Positions 41,136 to 51,507 are shown, counted from the first letter of the stretch. The stretch: 64,000 nucleotides of DNA from Enterobacter sp. R4-368 (GCF_000410515.1 NC_021500.1:186001-250000); one strand, 5' to 3'. Numbers and translations: made by a program. The notes: generated by a model from the sequence alone, not told the origin.

Positions 41136-41979
41136 TTCACTTCTTCCTTTAATAAGGAAATAAAAAGGTTGTCGTTATGCTTTCTTCTATATAGCGATGA
41201 CCGTTTTACGTTGCAAAATGGCTGTCAAGGAACGCGCAAAATCAGCAAAACATATGACGAAAGCGCAAAACGGCGGAAAGTATAATAAATTACACTAATC
41301 AGAAAATCTGTTGTCAATCAGCGAATTATAAGTATAACGAATCTCTGCTGTGCGGAATTCGCGCAATCGCACCTGTTATTTCTGTCACATAATACTATTG
41401 GGCTTGCCGTGACATAATTGAAATGATATTAGTACTTTCAATCTTCTCGCAGATGAATGTGCTAAAAAGTAGTCAATTGTTGCTTTTTTGTGCAAAAAAG
41501 CACAGCGTCAGTCGAAAAACATCACATGGTGGTGATGTTCATTTATCTCATTGATAATAATAGATAAAAATTTAACAGGGAGGCTGAAAAGCTATTGCCT
41601 TGCGCTTGATGCTGTGTCGTAAAAGAGAAATGGTTAACAAATTTGCAAAATGTATTGGCGGCAGCAGAGGGCATTTGTTATTTTCCGCCCATTATGTTTC
41701 TCGACCTTATAATTTGCAGAATAAACAGCTCAGATGAGAATCGTTTTCATATAAAACGCTCGTCATAATGAACACCGCGCGTCTCGACAGGGGAGAAGCG
41801 TAACAGAATCGACGCAAGATTGCCGTTTGAGCAGTCCGTAATAAAAAAAGTCGGTGATAGCAGCAGTAAAAAAGATGTCTGATAGCGCCAAAAAGCTCCT
41901 GCGCTATACAGGCCCCCAATAGGGGATGAAACACGCTGGCGTGAACGTCAGTAATTATAATGAGTGGAGTAACAACACA
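41136..41979. other. Long intergenic region upstream of oppA
   Basis: 844 A+T-rich bases with no supported protein gene. Two perfect inverted repeats stand close together: TGCTTTTTTG-TG-CAAAAAAGCA (41481-41502) and AACATCAC-ATGGTG-GTGATGTT (41518-41539). A CCCC/GGGG hairpin at about 41912-41924 lies in the probable leader. The stretch just before the oppA start, GTAACAACACA, is the kind of C/A-rich element paired by the sRNA GcvB in E. coli and Salmonella oppA. Confidence 0.55.
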
Positions 41980-43611
41980 ATGTCCATCATCACAAAGAAA
42001 AGTCTGGTAGCTGCGGGGATTTTGACTGCACTAATTACCGGTAACGCGGCAATGGCTGCCGATGTACCGGCAGGAGTACAACTGGCGGAGAAGCAAACGC
42101 TGGTTCGTAACAACGGTTCTGAAGTGCAATCTCTCGATCCGCATAAAATCGAAGGGGTTCCTGAATCCAACATCAACCGCGACCTGTTTGAAGGTCTGCT
42201 GATCTCCGATGTTCAGGGGCACCCGACTGCCGGTGTCGCAGAGTCGTGGGATAATAAAGATTTCAAAGTCTGGACCTTCCATCTGCGTAAAAACGCGAAA
42301 TGGTCCGACGGTACGCCTGTAACGGCGCATGATTTTGTTTATAGCTGGCAGCGTCTGGCGGATCCGAAAACCGCTTCTCCGTATGCGAGCTATCTGCAGT
42401 ACGGCCACATCGCCAATATCGACGATGTTATCGCTGGCAAAAAACCGACCAGCGATCTTGGCGTAAAAGCAATTGATGATTACACCTTTGAAGTCACCCT
42501 GAGCGAGCCGGTTCCTTATTTCTATAAACTGCTGGTTCACCCATCTGTTTCGGCTGTGCCTAAAGCTACCATTGAAAAATTCGGCGAAAAATGGACCCAG
42601 CCGGCGAACATCGTGACCAACGGTGCTTACAAACTGAAAGATTGGGTGGTCAACGAACGTATCGTTCTTGAGCGCAACACCAATTACTGGGATAACGCGA
42701 AAACCGTTATTAACCAGGTAACGTACCTGCCAATCTCTTCTGAAGTAACGGACGTTAACCGCTACCGCAGCGGCGAAATCGACATGACTTATAACAACAT
42801 GCCGATCGAACTGTTCCAGAAGCTGAAAAAAGAGATTCCTAAAGAAGTACACGTCGACCCGTACCTGTGTACTTATTACTACGAAATCAACAACCAGAAA
42901 GCCCCGTTCACTGACGTTCGCGTTCGTACCGCGCTGAAACTGGCGCTGGATCGCGACATCATCGTCAACAAAGTGAAAAACCAGGGCGATCTGCCGGCAT
43001 ACAGCTACACGCCGCCGTACACCGATGGCGCAAAATTGACTGAACCGGCCTGGTTCAAAATGACCCAGGAACAGCGTAACGCGGAAGCGAAAAAACTGCT
43101 GGCCGAAGCTGGCTACACCGCAGACAAACCGCTGTCGTTCAGCCTGCTGTATAACACCTCCGATCTGCATAAAAAACTGGCGATCGCTGTGGCTTCCATC
43201 TGGAAGAAAAACCTTGGCGTAGACGTTAAGCTGGAAAACCAGGAGTGGAAAACCTTCCTCGACACGCGTCATCAGGGCACCTTTGATGTTGCACGTGCGG
43301 GCTGGTGTGCGGACTACAACGAACCGACCTCCTTCCTGAATACCATGCTCTCTGACAGCTCCAACAACACGGCGCACTATAAGAGCCCGGCGTTTGACAA
43401 GCTGATCGGCGACACGCTGAAAGTCACTGACGAAGCACAGCGCAGCGAGCTTTATTCCAAAGCTGAACAGCAACTGGATAAAGACTCGGCGATCGTTCCG
43501 GTTTACTACTACGTGAACGCCCGTCTGGTGAAAACCTGGGTTGGTGGCTACACCGGTAAAGACCCGATGGATAATATCTACGTTAAAAACTTGTATATTA
43601 TCAAGCATTAA
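41980..43611 (+). CDS. oppA: Periplasmic oligopeptide-binding protein OppA
   Basis: High-affinity periplasmic receptor that delivers 2-5-residue peptides to OppBCDF. Start at ATG 41980 behind GGAG gives 543 residues, the E. coli length, with a signal peptide cleaved at AMA/ADVPAG (residue 26). Family-5 solute-binding signature around LRKNAKWSDGTPVTAHDFVYSW. Usually one of the most abundant periplasmic proteins; long leader and C/A-rich translation start suggest GcvB control. Confidence 0.98.
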   Translation: MSIITKKSLVAAGILTALITGNAAMAADVPAGVQLAEKQTLVRNNGSEVQSLDPHKIEGVPESNINRDLFEGLLISDVQGHPTAGVAESWDNKDFKVWTFHLRKNAKWSDGTPVTAHDFVYSWQRLADPKTASPYASYLQYGHIANIDDVIAGKKPTSDLGVKAIDDYTFEVTLSEPVPYFYKLLVHPSVSAVPKATIEKFGEKWTQPANIVTNGAYKLKDWVVNERIVLERNTNYWDNAKTVINQVTYLPISSEVTDVNRYRSGEIDMTYNNMPIELFQKLKKEIPKEVHVDPYLCTYYYEINNQKAPFTDVRVRTALKLALDRDIIVNKVKNQGDLPAYSYTPPYTDGAKLTEPAWFKMTQEQRNAEAKKLLAEAGYTADKPLSFSLLYNTSDLHKKLAIAVASIWKKNLGVDVKLENQEWKTFLDTRHQGTFDVARAGWCADYNEPTSFLNTMLSDSSNNTAHYKSPAFDKLIGDTLKVTDEAQRSELYSKAEQQLDKDSAIVPVYYYVNARLVKTWVGGYTGKDPMDNIYVKNLYIIKH

Positions 43612-43739
43612 TGGCAATGAGTGGGGCAGGGCGACCTGCCCCACAGTGTCTTATTTTATCGCACCAGAACACACATCGGTCGCAGGCTTAACCGCCTGAA
43701 AGAGAATGTGTAAAAGGCACAGGCCAGAAGGTACGGGCA

Positions 43740-44660
43740 ATGTTGAAATTTATCCTACGTCGCTGTCTTGAAGCGATCCCAACACTTTTCATTCTTATTA
43801 CCATCTCGTTCTTTATGATGCGTCTCGCGCCGGGAAGTCCATTCACCGGTGAACGTGCGCTGGCGCCAGAGGTCATGGCGAATATTGAAGCGAAATATCA
43901 TTTAAACGACCCGATCACCACGCAATATTTCAGTTATCTGAAACAGCTGGCGCATTTCGATTTCGGGCCGTCATTCAAATACAAAGACTACACCGTGAAT
44001 GACCTGGTAGCGGCAAGCTTCCCGGTTTCCGCAAAATTAGGTGCGGCGGCATTTATTCTGGCGATTGTCTTTGGCGTTACGGCCGGTGTCGTAGCCGCGC
44101 TTAACCAGAATACCCGATGGGACTATACGGTGATGGGGCTGGCAATGACCGGGGTCGTTATCCCGAGCTTCGTTGTCGCGCCGTTATTGGTGATGATCTT
44201 CGCCATCGTGCTGAAGTGGCTGCCAGCGGGCGGCTGGAATGGCGGGGCACTGAAATTCATGATCCTGCCGATGGTGGCGTTGTCTCTGGCTTATATTGCC
44301 AGCATTGCACGTATCACTCGCGGTTCGATGATTGAAGTTTTGCACTCTAACTTTATTCGCACTGCGCGTGCCAAAGGGTTGCCGATGCGCCGGATCATTT
44401 TCCGCCACGCGCTCAAACCCGCGCTGCTGCCAGTGCTCTCCTATATGGGCCCGGCGTTTGTCGGCATCATTACCGGTTCCATGGTTATCGAGACCATTTA
44501 TGGTCTGCCGGGTATCGGCCAGCTGTTCGTTAACGGCGCGCTGAACCGTGACTATTCGCTGGTGCTGAGCCTGACCATTCTGGTTGGCACGCTGACCATT
44601 CTGTTTAACGCGATTGTTGATGTGCTGTATGCCGTTATCGATCCGAAGATTCGTTATTAA
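43740..44660 (+). CDS. oppB: Oligopeptide ABC transporter permease OppB
   Basis: Inner-membrane permease subunit. The 306-residue protein has six membrane segments and the EAA loop contacting the ATPases (RTARAKGLPMRRIIFRHALK). Same length as in E. coli. Begins 129 bases after oppA, a gap that in E. coli allows partial termination so that oppA is made in excess. Confidence 0.98.
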   Translation: MLKFILRRCLEAIPTLFILITISFFMMRLAPGSPFTGERALAPEVMANIEAKYHLNDPITTQYFSYLKQLAHFDFGPSFKYKDYTVNDLVAASFPVSAKLGAAAFILAIVFGVTAGVVAALNQNTRWDYTVMGLAMTGVVIPSFVVAPLLVMIFAIVLKWLPAGGWNGGALKFMILPMVALSLAYIASIARITRGSMIEVLHSNFIRTARAKGLPMRRIIFRHALKPALLPVLSYMGPAFVGIITGSMVIETIYGLPGIGQLFVNGALNRDYSLVLSLTILVGTLTILFNAIVDVLYAVIDPKIRY

Positions 44661-44674
44661 TACTGGAGTTCGCC

Positions 44675-45583
44675 ATGATGTTAAGTAAGAAAAACAGCGA
44701 GGCGCTGGAAAACTTCAGTGAGAAACTGGAAGTCGAAGGACGAAGCCTGTGGCAGGACGCACGTCGTCGCTTTATGCATAACCGTGCTGCGGTAGCAAGC
44801 CTGATCGTACTGCTGCTGATAGCCCTGTTTGTGACATTAGCACCGATGCTGTCGCAGTTTAGTTATTTCGATACCGACTGGGGCATGATGTCCAGCAAGC
44901 CGGATATGGAGTCCGGTCACTATTTTGGTACTGACTCTTCGGGGCGCGACCTGCTGGTGCGTGTGGCAATCGGCGGACGTATCTCGCTGATGGTGGGTAT
45001 CGCTGCGGCGCTGGTGGCCGTTATCCTGGGAACGCTGTACGGTTCACTTTCCGGCTACCTGGGCGGCAAAACGGACTCGGTGATGATGCGTTTGCTGGAG
45101 ATCCTCAACTCCTTCCCGTTTATGTTCTTTGTGATCCTGCTGGTGACGTTCTTTGGGCAAAACATTCTGCTCATCTTTGTTGCTATCGGCATGGTTTCCT
45201 GGCTCGATATGGCGCGTATTGTGCGTGGTCAGACCCTGAGCCTGAAACGGAAAGAGTTTATCGAAGCGGCGCAGGTCGGCGGGGTTTCTACCGCTAATAT
45301 TGTTGTGCGCCACATTGTGCCAAACGTACTGGGCGTGGTGGTGGTGTATGCCTCACTGCTGGTGCCAAGCATGATCCTGTTCGAATCCTTCCTGAGCTTC
45401 CTCGGTCTGGGTACCCAGGAGCCGCTAAGCAGCTGGGGCGCGCTGTTAAGCGATGGTGCGAACTCGATGGAAGTGTCGCCGTGGTTGCTGCTGTTCCCGG
45501 CAGGTTTCCTGGTTATCACTTTGTTTTGTTTTAACTTTATCGGCGATGGCCTGCGTGATGCCCTCGATCCGAAAGACCGTTAA
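44675..45583 (+). CDS. oppC: Oligopeptide ABC transporter permease OppC
   Basis: Second permease of the Opp importer; 302 residues, as in E. coli, with an N-terminal membrane segment near 38-60, five more helices and an EAA loop (EFIEAAQVGG) for the ATPase contact. Fourteen bases after oppB. Confidence 0.98.
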   Translation: MMLSKKNSEALENFSEKLEVEGRSLWQDARRRFMHNRAAVASLIVLLLIALFVTLAPMLSQFSYFDTDWGMMSSKPDMESGHYFGTDSSGRDLLVRVAIGGRISLMVGIAAALVAVILGTLYGSLSGYLGGKTDSVMMRLLEILNSFPFMFFVILLVTFFGQNILLIFVAIGMVSWLDMARIVRGQTLSLKRKEFIEAAQVGGVSTANIVVRHIVPNVLGVVVVYASLLVPSMILFESFLSFLGLGTQEPLSSWGALLSDGANSMEVSPWLLLFPAGFLVITLFCFNFIGDGLRDALDPKDR

Positions 45584-45594
45584 GGAGTGCTGTT

Positions 45595-46608
45595 ATGAGC
45601 ATAACTGAAACCTCATTCGCGTCGGCGACGCAGCAGCAATCCAATCTCCTGCTGGACGTGAAAGATCTGCGTGTGACCTTCCAGACCCCGGATGGCGACG
45701 TCACGGCGGTGAATGACCTGAACTTCTCGCTGCGTGCCGGTGAAACGCTGGGTATCGTGGGTGAATCGGGTTCCGGTAAATCCCAGACGGCGTTTGCTCT
45801 GATGGGGTTGCTGGCGGCGAACGGGCGCATTGGCGGCTCGGCGACGTTCAACGGCAAAGAGATCCTTAACCTGCCGGAGCAGGCGCTGAACAAACTGCGC
45901 GCAGAGCAGATCTCGATGATTTTCCAGGACCCAATGACCTCGCTGAACCCGTATATGCGCGTGGGTGAGCAGTTGATGGAAGTCCTGATGTTGCACAAAG
46001 GCATGAACAAAGCGGAAGCATTTGAAGAGTCCGTAAAAATGCTCGACGCGGTGAAAATGCCGGAAGCACGTAAACGCATGCGCATGTATCCGCATGAGTT
46101 TTCCGGCGGTATGCGCCAGCGTGTCATGATCGCAATGGCGTTGTTATGCCGGCCAAAACTGTTGATCGCCGATGAACCGACCACTGCGCTGGACGTGACC
46201 GTACAGGCGCAGATCATGACCCTGTTGAACGAGCTGAAACGCGAATTCAACACCGCAATCATTATGATCACCCATGATCTGGGCGTTGTTGCTGGTATCT
46301 GTGACAAAGTGCTGGTGATGTACGCTGGCCGTACCATGGAGTATGGCAAAGCGCGCGATGTGTTCTATCAACCATCGCATCCGTACTCTATCGGCCTGTT
46401 GAATGCCGTACCGCGCCTCGACACGGAAGGCGAAGCGTTGTTGACCATTCCTGGCAACCCGCCGAACCTGCTGCGTCTGCCGAAAGGCTGCCCGTTCCAG
46501 CCGCGCTGCCCGCACGCGATGGAAATCTGTAACAGTACTCCACCGCTGGAGGAGTTTGCCCCGGGCCGTTTGCGCGCCTGCTTTAAATCGGTGGAGGAAC
46601 TGGTATGA
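45595..46608 (+). CDS. oppD: Oligopeptide ABC transporter ATP-binding protein OppD
   Basis: ATPase of the Opp importer. The 337-residue protein has Walker A GESGSGKSQT, signature FSGGMRQRV, Walker B LLIADEPT and the C-terminal cysteine cluster CPFQPRCPHAMEIC, which in the Opp/Dpp family binds a [4Fe-4S] cluster. The stop overlaps the oppF start by four bases. Confidence 0.98.
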   Translation: MSITETSFASATQQQSNLLLDVKDLRVTFQTPDGDVTAVNDLNFSLRAGETLGIVGESGSGKSQTAFALMGLLAANGRIGGSATFNGKEILNLPEQALNKLRAEQISMIFQDPMTSLNPYMRVGEQLMEVLMLHKGMNKAEAFEESVKMLDAVKMPEARKRMRMYPHEFSGGMRQRVMIAMALLCRPKLLIADEPTTALDVTVQAQIMTLLNELKREFNTAIIMITHDLGVVAGICDKVLVMYAGRTMEYGKARDVFYQPSHPYSIGLLNAVPRLDTEGEALLTIPGNPPNLLRLPKGCPFQPRCPHAMEICNSTPPLEEFAPGRLRACFKSVEELV

Positions 46609-47609
46609 ATACCGCGATTGATGAGAGAAAAGTGCTGCTGGAAATCGCCGATTTAAAGGTGCATTTCGACATCAAAGATGGCAAGCAGTGGTTCTGGCAA
46701 CCGCCGAAAACCCTGAAAGCGGTTGATGGCGTTACGCTGCGTCTGTACGAAGGGGAAACCCTCGGTGTGGTGGGCGAATCCGGTTGCGGCAAGTCGACTT
46801 TCGCCCGTGCCATTATTGGCCTGGTGAAAGCCACCGACGGAAAAGTGGCCTGGCTGGGTAAAGATCTGCTGGGCATGAAGCAGGAAGAGTGGCGCGACGT
46901 GCGCAGCGATATCCAGATGATATTCCAGGATCCGCTGGCATCACTGAACCCACGTATGACTATCGGTGAAATCATCGCCGAACCGCTGCGCACCTATCAT
47001 CCGAAAATGTCGCGCCAGGAAGTGCGCGATCGCGTTAAAACGATGATGATGAAAGTGGGACTGCTGCCGAACCTGATTAACCGCTATCCGCATGAGTTCT
47101 CCGGTGGCCAGTGTCAGCGTATCGGTATTGCCCGCGCGCTGATCCTCGAACCGAAACTGATCATTTGTGATGAGCCGGTTTCCGCGCTGGATGTTTCAAT
47201 CCAGGCGCAGGTCGTTAACCTGCTGCAGCAACTGCAACGTGAAATGGGGCTGTCGCTAATCTTTATCGCCCACGACCTGGCGGTGGTTAAGCATATCTCC
47301 GACCGTGTGCTGGTGATGTATCTCGGCCATGCTGTAGAGCTTGGCACTTATGACGAGGTGTACCAGAACCCGCTGCATCCATATACCAAAGCGCTGATGT
47401 CGGCGGTGCCGGTTCCGGATCCGGATCGGGAAAAGAACAAGACGATACAGTTGCTGGAAGGGGATTTGCCGTCACCAATCAACCCGCCGTCGGGCTGCGT
47501 GTTCCGTACTCGCTGCCCGATTGCCGGGCCTGAGTGCGCGCAGACACGTCCGGTGCTGGAGGGCAGCTTCCGTCATGCGGTCTCCTGCCTGAAAGTCGAC
47601 CCGCTATAA
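46605..47609 (+). CDS. oppF: Oligopeptide ABC transporter ATP-binding protein OppF
   Basis: Partner ATPase of OppD; 334 residues as in E. coli. Walker A GESGCGKST, signature FSGGQCQRI, Walker B LIICDEP and a C-terminal cysteine cluster (CVFRTRCPIAGPEC). Last gene of oppABCDF, followed by a strong terminator. Confidence 0.98.
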   Translation: MNTAIDERKVLLEIADLKVHFDIKDGKQWFWQPPKTLKAVDGVTLRLYEGETLGVVGESGCGKSTFARAIIGLVKATDGKVAWLGKDLLGMKQEEWRDVRSDIQMIFQDPLASLNPRMTIGEIIAEPLRTYHPKMSRQEVRDRVKTMMMKVGLLPNLINRYPHEFSGGQCQRIGIARALILEPKLIICDEPVSALDVSIQAQVVNLLQQLQREMGLSLIFIAHDLAVVKHISDRVLVMYLGHAVELGTYDEVYQNPLHPYTKALMSAVPVPDPDREKNKTIQLLEGDLPSPINPPSGCVFRTRCPIAGPECAQTRPVLEGSFRHAVSCLKVDPL

Positions 47610-47620
47610 TCCACGCATAT

Positions 47621-47650
47621 AAAAAGGGCTGACAACTGTCAGCCCTTTTT
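47621..47650. terminator. Terminator between oppF and yciU
   Basis: GGGCTGAC/GTCAGCCC stem (47626-47633 with 47638-47645), AACT loop, A-run before and T-run after; serves the converging oppF and possibly yciU. Confidence 0.92.
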
Positions 47651-47667
47651 CTTTTCTCTTTCCGCGC

Positions 47668-48027
<360 letters not shown>

Positions 48028-49488
48028 TTACAGCAACGGACTGAAGAAGTAAAACAGTCGTTCAGCAATGCGGTGCCAGAACGGCCGTTTTACCCACAAT
48101 CGCGCATCAAGTAAGCGGGAGCGGGAGATGTAATCATCCTGTACGGCCGCCAGATCGCCACCGAAACCGGCATCGTCAATCACCAGCGTGATTTCGAAAT
48201 TCAGCCACAGGCTACGCATATCCAGATTTACAGTACCAATGAGGCTCAGTTCGCCATCCACCAGCACGCTTTTGGTATGCAGCAGACCGCCTTCGAACTG
48301 GTAAATCTTTACGCCTGCGGCCAGCAACTCGCCAAAAAATGCCCGACTGGCCCAGCCGACCAGCAGCGAATCGTTTTTGCGCGGCAGAATAATACTCACG
48401 TCCACACCGCGCTGAGCAGCCGTACAAATCGCATGCAGCAGGTCGTCGCTGGGCACGAAATAGGGCGTGGTCATAATTAAATATTCGCGCGAGGCGTAGA
48501 CAGCGGTCAGCAATGCCTGATGGATCAGATCTTCCGGAAAACCAGGCCCGGAAGCAATGGTGTGAATGGTGTGGCCGCTGGCCTCCTCAAAAGGCATGAT
48601 GTTGGCGTCCGGCGGCGGGGGAAGAATGCGTTTTCCGGTTTCAATTTCCCAGTCGCAAGAGTAAACAATCCCCATTGCCGTAGCGATCGGACCTTCCATG
48701 CGCGCCATCAAATCGACCCACTGACCGACGCCAGCATCTTGCTTAAAGAAGCGCGGATCAACCAGATTCATACTGCCGGTGTAGGCGATGTAATTATCTA
48801 TCAACACGATTTTCCGGTGCTGGCGTAAATCCATGCGGCGCAGAAAAACACGCATTAAATTCACTTTCAGCGCTTCGACCACTTCAATGCCGGCGTTTCG
48901 CATCATGGTTGCCCACGGGCTGCGGAAAAACGCCACGCTGCCGGCAGAGTCCAGCAACAGCCGACAGTGTACGCCGCGGCGCGCTGCGGCCATTAACGAT
49001 TCGGCCACCTGATCCGCCATTCCGCCGGGTTGCCAGATGTAAAACACCATCTCAATATTGTGGCGGGCGAGCTGGATGTCGCGGATCAATGCCTGCATGA
49101 CATCATCGGTTGAGGTGAGTAGCTGCAACTGGTTGCCCTTAACCCCGGCGATCCCCTGACGTCGCTCGCAAAGCTTGAAAAGAGACGACGCCACACCGCT
49201 GTTTTCAGTGGCAAAGATATGCTTGAAATTTTTCAGATCATTCAGCCACTTGGCAGTCGAAGGCCACATAGCGCGGGCACGCTCGGCGCGACGTTTTCCA
49301 AGGTGCAGCTCACCCAGGGAAAGATAGGCGATGATCCCAACCAGCGGCAGGATGTAAATAATCAATAACCACGCCATCGCAGAGGTGACCGCGCGGCGCT
49401 TCATCAATATGCGCAGTGTTACACCAGCAATCAGTAGCCAGTAACCCAGGACAATCAGCCAACTCATTACCGTGTAAAAAGCGGACAT
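48028..49488 (-). CDS. clsA: Cardiolipin synthase A
   Basis: Makes cardiolipin from two phosphatidylglycerol molecules at the inner membrane. The 486-residue protein (E. coli length) has two N-terminal membrane segments (about 4-24 and 38-58) and two phospholipase-D HKD motifs: His224-Lys226-Asp231 and His404-Lys406-Asp411. Located between yciY and yciU as in E. coli. Confidence 0.98.
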   Translation of the reverse strand: MSAFYTVMSWLIVLGYWLLIAGVTLRILMKRRAVTSAMAWLLIIYILPLVGIIAYLSLGELHLGKRRAERARAMWPSTAKWLNDLKNFKHIFATENSGVASSLFKLCERRQGIAGVKGNQLQLLTSTDDVMQALIRDIQLARHNIEMVFYIWQPGGMADQVAESLMAAARRGVHCRLLLDSAGSVAFFRSPWATMMRNAGIEVVEALKVNLMRVFLRRMDLRQHRKIVLIDNYIAYTGSMNLVDPRFFKQDAGVGQWVDLMARMEGPIATAMGIVYSCDWEIETGKRILPPPPDANIMPFEEASGHTIHTIASGPGFPEDLIHQALLTAVYASREYLIMTTPYFVPSDDLLHAICTAAQRGVDVSIILPRKNDSLLVGWASRAFFGELLAAGVKIYQFEGGLLHTKSVLVDGELSLIGTVNLDMRSLWLNFEITLVIDDAGFGGDLAAVQDDYISRSRLLDARLWVKRPFWHRIAERLFYFFSPLL

Positions 49489-49628
49489 AGATAAAAATCC
49501 TTTTTAAAAACCGTATTTCATGAGTGTACGCATCCGCATTCATCTGGCAAATAAAAACGCCGAAAAGCGCTGGCCTGGCGAAGTTGACGGACTATAATGG
49601 CGTTTCTGTTAAGTTTTGAGTTGTAAAA

Positions 49629-49802
49629 ATGAAGCGTAGTCGAACGGAAGTGGGGCGCTGGCGTATGCTGCGGCAGATGAGCCGCCGTAAAGCGCGCTGG
49701 CTGGAAGCGCAATCACGACGCAATATGCGCATCCACGCCATCAGGAAATGTGGCGTAAACCGTCATCGTAATGTGCTGTTATTCGCTATTTACGATCTTT
49801 AA
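49629..49802 (+). CDS. yciY: YciY, small arginine-rich protein
   Basis: A 57-residue protein with about one third basic residues, starting MKRSRTEVGRWRM and ending LLFAIYDL; it aligns along its length with E. coli YciY (57 residues). Function unknown; predicted nucleic-acid or membrane-surface affinity from charge alone. A weak GAG lies upstream of the ATG. Divergent from clsA. Confidence 0.88.
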   Translation: MKRSRTEVGRWRMLRQMSRRKARWLEAQSRRNMRIHAIRKCGVNRHRNVLLFAIYDL

Positions 49803-49867
49803 TATCCGGGCACCGAAAAGGTGCCCGCGATCGTTTCTGGACTTAGTGCTAAAGAGGGAGTTGTCGT

Positions 49868-50488
49868 ATGTCGGTAATGGATAGTCTGCTGGCTTTTACC
49901 TTCGCCGCCACGCTTTTGACATTAACACCGGGGCTGGACACGGCGCTGATACTACGCACCGCGACCGTTGAGGGGCGCAAAGAGGCCTTCAAGGCACAGA
50001 TGGGAATCAACACCGGTTGCCTTATCTGGGGCGCAATGGTGGCGTTTGGTCTGGGCGCACTGATCGCAGTCTCTGAGCTGGCGTACAATATCCTGAAATA
50101 TTGCGGTGCTGCCTATTTATGCTGGTTGGGCATGAACATGTTGCTGCGCCCGCGCAGATCGTTTGCGGCGGTAGACGCAAGCGATACGAAATCGCAGAAC
50201 TGGTTTATCAAAGGGATGTTCGGCAACGTACTTAACCCGAAAGTGGGCATTTTTTATGTCTCATTTTTGCCGCAATTTATTCCGCAGGGGCAACCGCCGA
50301 TCGCGTGGACGTTTGGCCTGGTTTTTATTCACCTTTTACTGGGCACCTGCTGGTCGACGCTACTGATTTCTGCCACGCGCCCGCTGGCGTCATTCCTGCG
50401 TAAAGAAAAAGTCATACGCTGGATGGATCGTTGCACGGGCATGGTCTTTTTGCTGTTTGCCACCCGTCTGGCGCTGAGTAAACGTTAA
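49868..50488 (+). CDS. LysE/RhtB-family exporter
   Basis: A 206-residue inner-membrane protein of the LysE/RhtB translocator family, generally exporters of amino acids such as lysine, threonine, homoserine or leucine. It has about six hydrophobic segments and the N-terminal family motif TLTPGLDTALILRTA and GNVLNPKVGIFYVSFLPQF. GAGGGAG lies eight bases before the ATG. An SMR-family gene starts 18 bases after its stop, so the two are co-transcribed. In E. coli the potassium channel gene kch is in this position. Substrate unknown. Confidence 0.92.
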   Translation: MSVMDSLLAFTFAATLLTLTPGLDTALILRTATVEGRKEAFKAQMGINTGCLIWGAMVAFGLGALIAVSELAYNILKYCGAAYLCWLGMNMLLRPRRSFAAVDASDTKSQNWFIKGMFGNVLNPKVGIFYVSFLPQFIPQGQPPIAWTFGLVFIHLLLGTCWSTLLISATRPLASFLRKEKVIRWMDRCTGMVFLLFATRLALSKR

Positions 50489-50506
50489 TATTGTCCGGTA
50501 ACCCAT

Positions 50507-50845
50507 ATGAATAAAGAAGCCTTTATCTTTCTCAGTATTGCCATTGTGATGGAAGTGATTGCCACCACGGCGCTGAAATCTTCCGACAGCTTTACCCGTT
50601 TGTTACCCGCTATTATCAGTATCGCCGGGTATTGCATCGCATTCTGGTGCCTGACAATTACGATGCGCACTTTGCCTACCGGGGTGATTTATGCCATCTG
50701 GTCAGGTGCAGGTATTGTGCTGATAGGTCTTGCTGGCTGGCTTGTACACGGGCAAAAACTGGATATGCCGGCAATCATGGGAATGGGGTTAATTATCGCC
50801 GGGGTGGTGATTATTAATCTTTTTTCCAAAAGCGTTGGGCATTAA
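50507..50845 (+). CDS. EmrE-like small multidrug resistance (SMR) transporter
   Basis: A 112-residue protein with four membrane helices, closely similar to E. coli EmrE, a proton-coupled exporter of cationic aromatic compounds. The essential proton/substrate glutamate is Glu16 (Glu14 in EmrE) in MEVIATTALK; SDSFTRLLP and YAIWSGAGIVLI match EmrE loop 1 and helix 3, including the tyrosine and tryptophan of the binding pocket. Whether it acts on drugs or a natural compound such as guanidinium cannot be told, although the sequence is EmrE-type rather than Gdx-type. Second gene of the exporter pair. Confidence 0.92.
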   Translation: MNKEAFIFLSIAIVMEVIATTALKSSDSFTRLLPAIISIAGYCIAFWCLTITMRTLPTGVIYAIWSGAGIVLIGLAGWLVHGQKLDMPAIMGMGLIIAGVVIINLFSKSVGH

Positions 50846-51006
50846 ATAATAAAAACCCGACCTGGCGTTCTGCCTGTCTATATATACCGCAGGAAGCGGG
50901 TATATGTTGGTTGCGGGTGAGTTCGTTAATACGCCGCGATTTGCACAGGCGATCAACTCACCAGCCGGATGTGAAATGCTGCCGGGTTCTGAAGCCGCCT
51001 GTAATA

Positions 51007-51034
51007 TAAAAGACCCGCCGTGGCGGGTCTTTTC
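51007..51034. terminator. Terminator downstream of yciI
   Basis: AGACCCGCC/GGCGGGTCT stem (51011-51019 with 51022-51030) with a two-base apex, A-run on the left and T-run on the right. It serves yciI (minus). The plus-strand exporter pair may use it too, although a weaker ATATACC/GGTATAT hairpin lies earlier at 50882-50905. Confidence 0.85.
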
Positions 51035-51037
51035 TTT

Positions 51038-51334
51038 TTAGAATACTTTTTTGAACGGCTTCACCGTTACGTTCTGGTAAACCCCGGCAGCGACGTAGGG
51101 ATCGGCTTCTGCCCAGGACTTCGCCGCTTCCAGCGATTCAAACTCAGCAATCACCGTCGAGCCAGTGAAACCCGCCGCTCCCGGATCATTGCTGTCAACA
51201 GCCGGCATTGGGCCAGCCGTAAGCAGGCGGCCTTCATCGTGCAGCAGTTGCAGTCTTGCCAGATGGGCAGGGCGCACAGACAAACGTTTTTCGAGCGAGT
51301 CAGCAATATCTTCAGCAAAAATAACGTACAGCAC
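51038..51334 (-). CDS. yciI: YciI family protein
   Basis: A 98-residue ferredoxin-like protein of the YCII family, conserved His/Asp pair in the [12 protein letters not shown] and [13 protein letters not shown] segments. E. coli YciI has the same length; family members include enzymes such as dehydrochlorinase-like proteins but the E. coli protein has no proven reaction. Divergent from tonB. Confidence 0.94.
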   Translation of the reverse strand: MLYVIFAEDIADSLEKRLSVRPAHLARLQLLHDEGRLLTAGPMPAVDSNDPGAAGFTGSTVIAEFESLEAAKSWAEADPYVAAGVYQNVTVKPFKKVF

Positions 51335-51488
51335 GGGCAGAACTCCTTACAGATAAGAAAGCCATACCCTATGTGAAAGGTGAAACGACTGCAATGTAAA
51401 GATGACAATGCGATAACAGCCATGCAAAGTATGCGGTTTTTTTTACTCATTTACCCGACTAAATGGCCTGCGCATGCGATGGCTTGTT

Positions 51489-51507
51489 GAATATGATTGC
51501 TATTTGC
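51489..51507 (+). promoter_or_regulatory. Probable Fur box of tonB
   Basis: GAATATGATTGCTATTTGC matches 11 of 19 positions of the Fur consensus and is essentially the sequence found at the E. coli tonB promoter. TTTAAAAT just downstream may supply the -10. Iron repression of tonB is established in E. coli. Confidence 0.7.

Noticed and set aside
41143..41158. TTCCTT/AAGGAA hairpin after ychE as a terminator
   Set aside because: Stem is short and A+T-rich and is not followed by a T-run.
42031..43644. A 537-codon open frame antisense to oppA
   Set aside because: It mirrors a highly expressed, strongly codon-biased gene; the predicted product has no recognisable family and OppA is beyond doubt.
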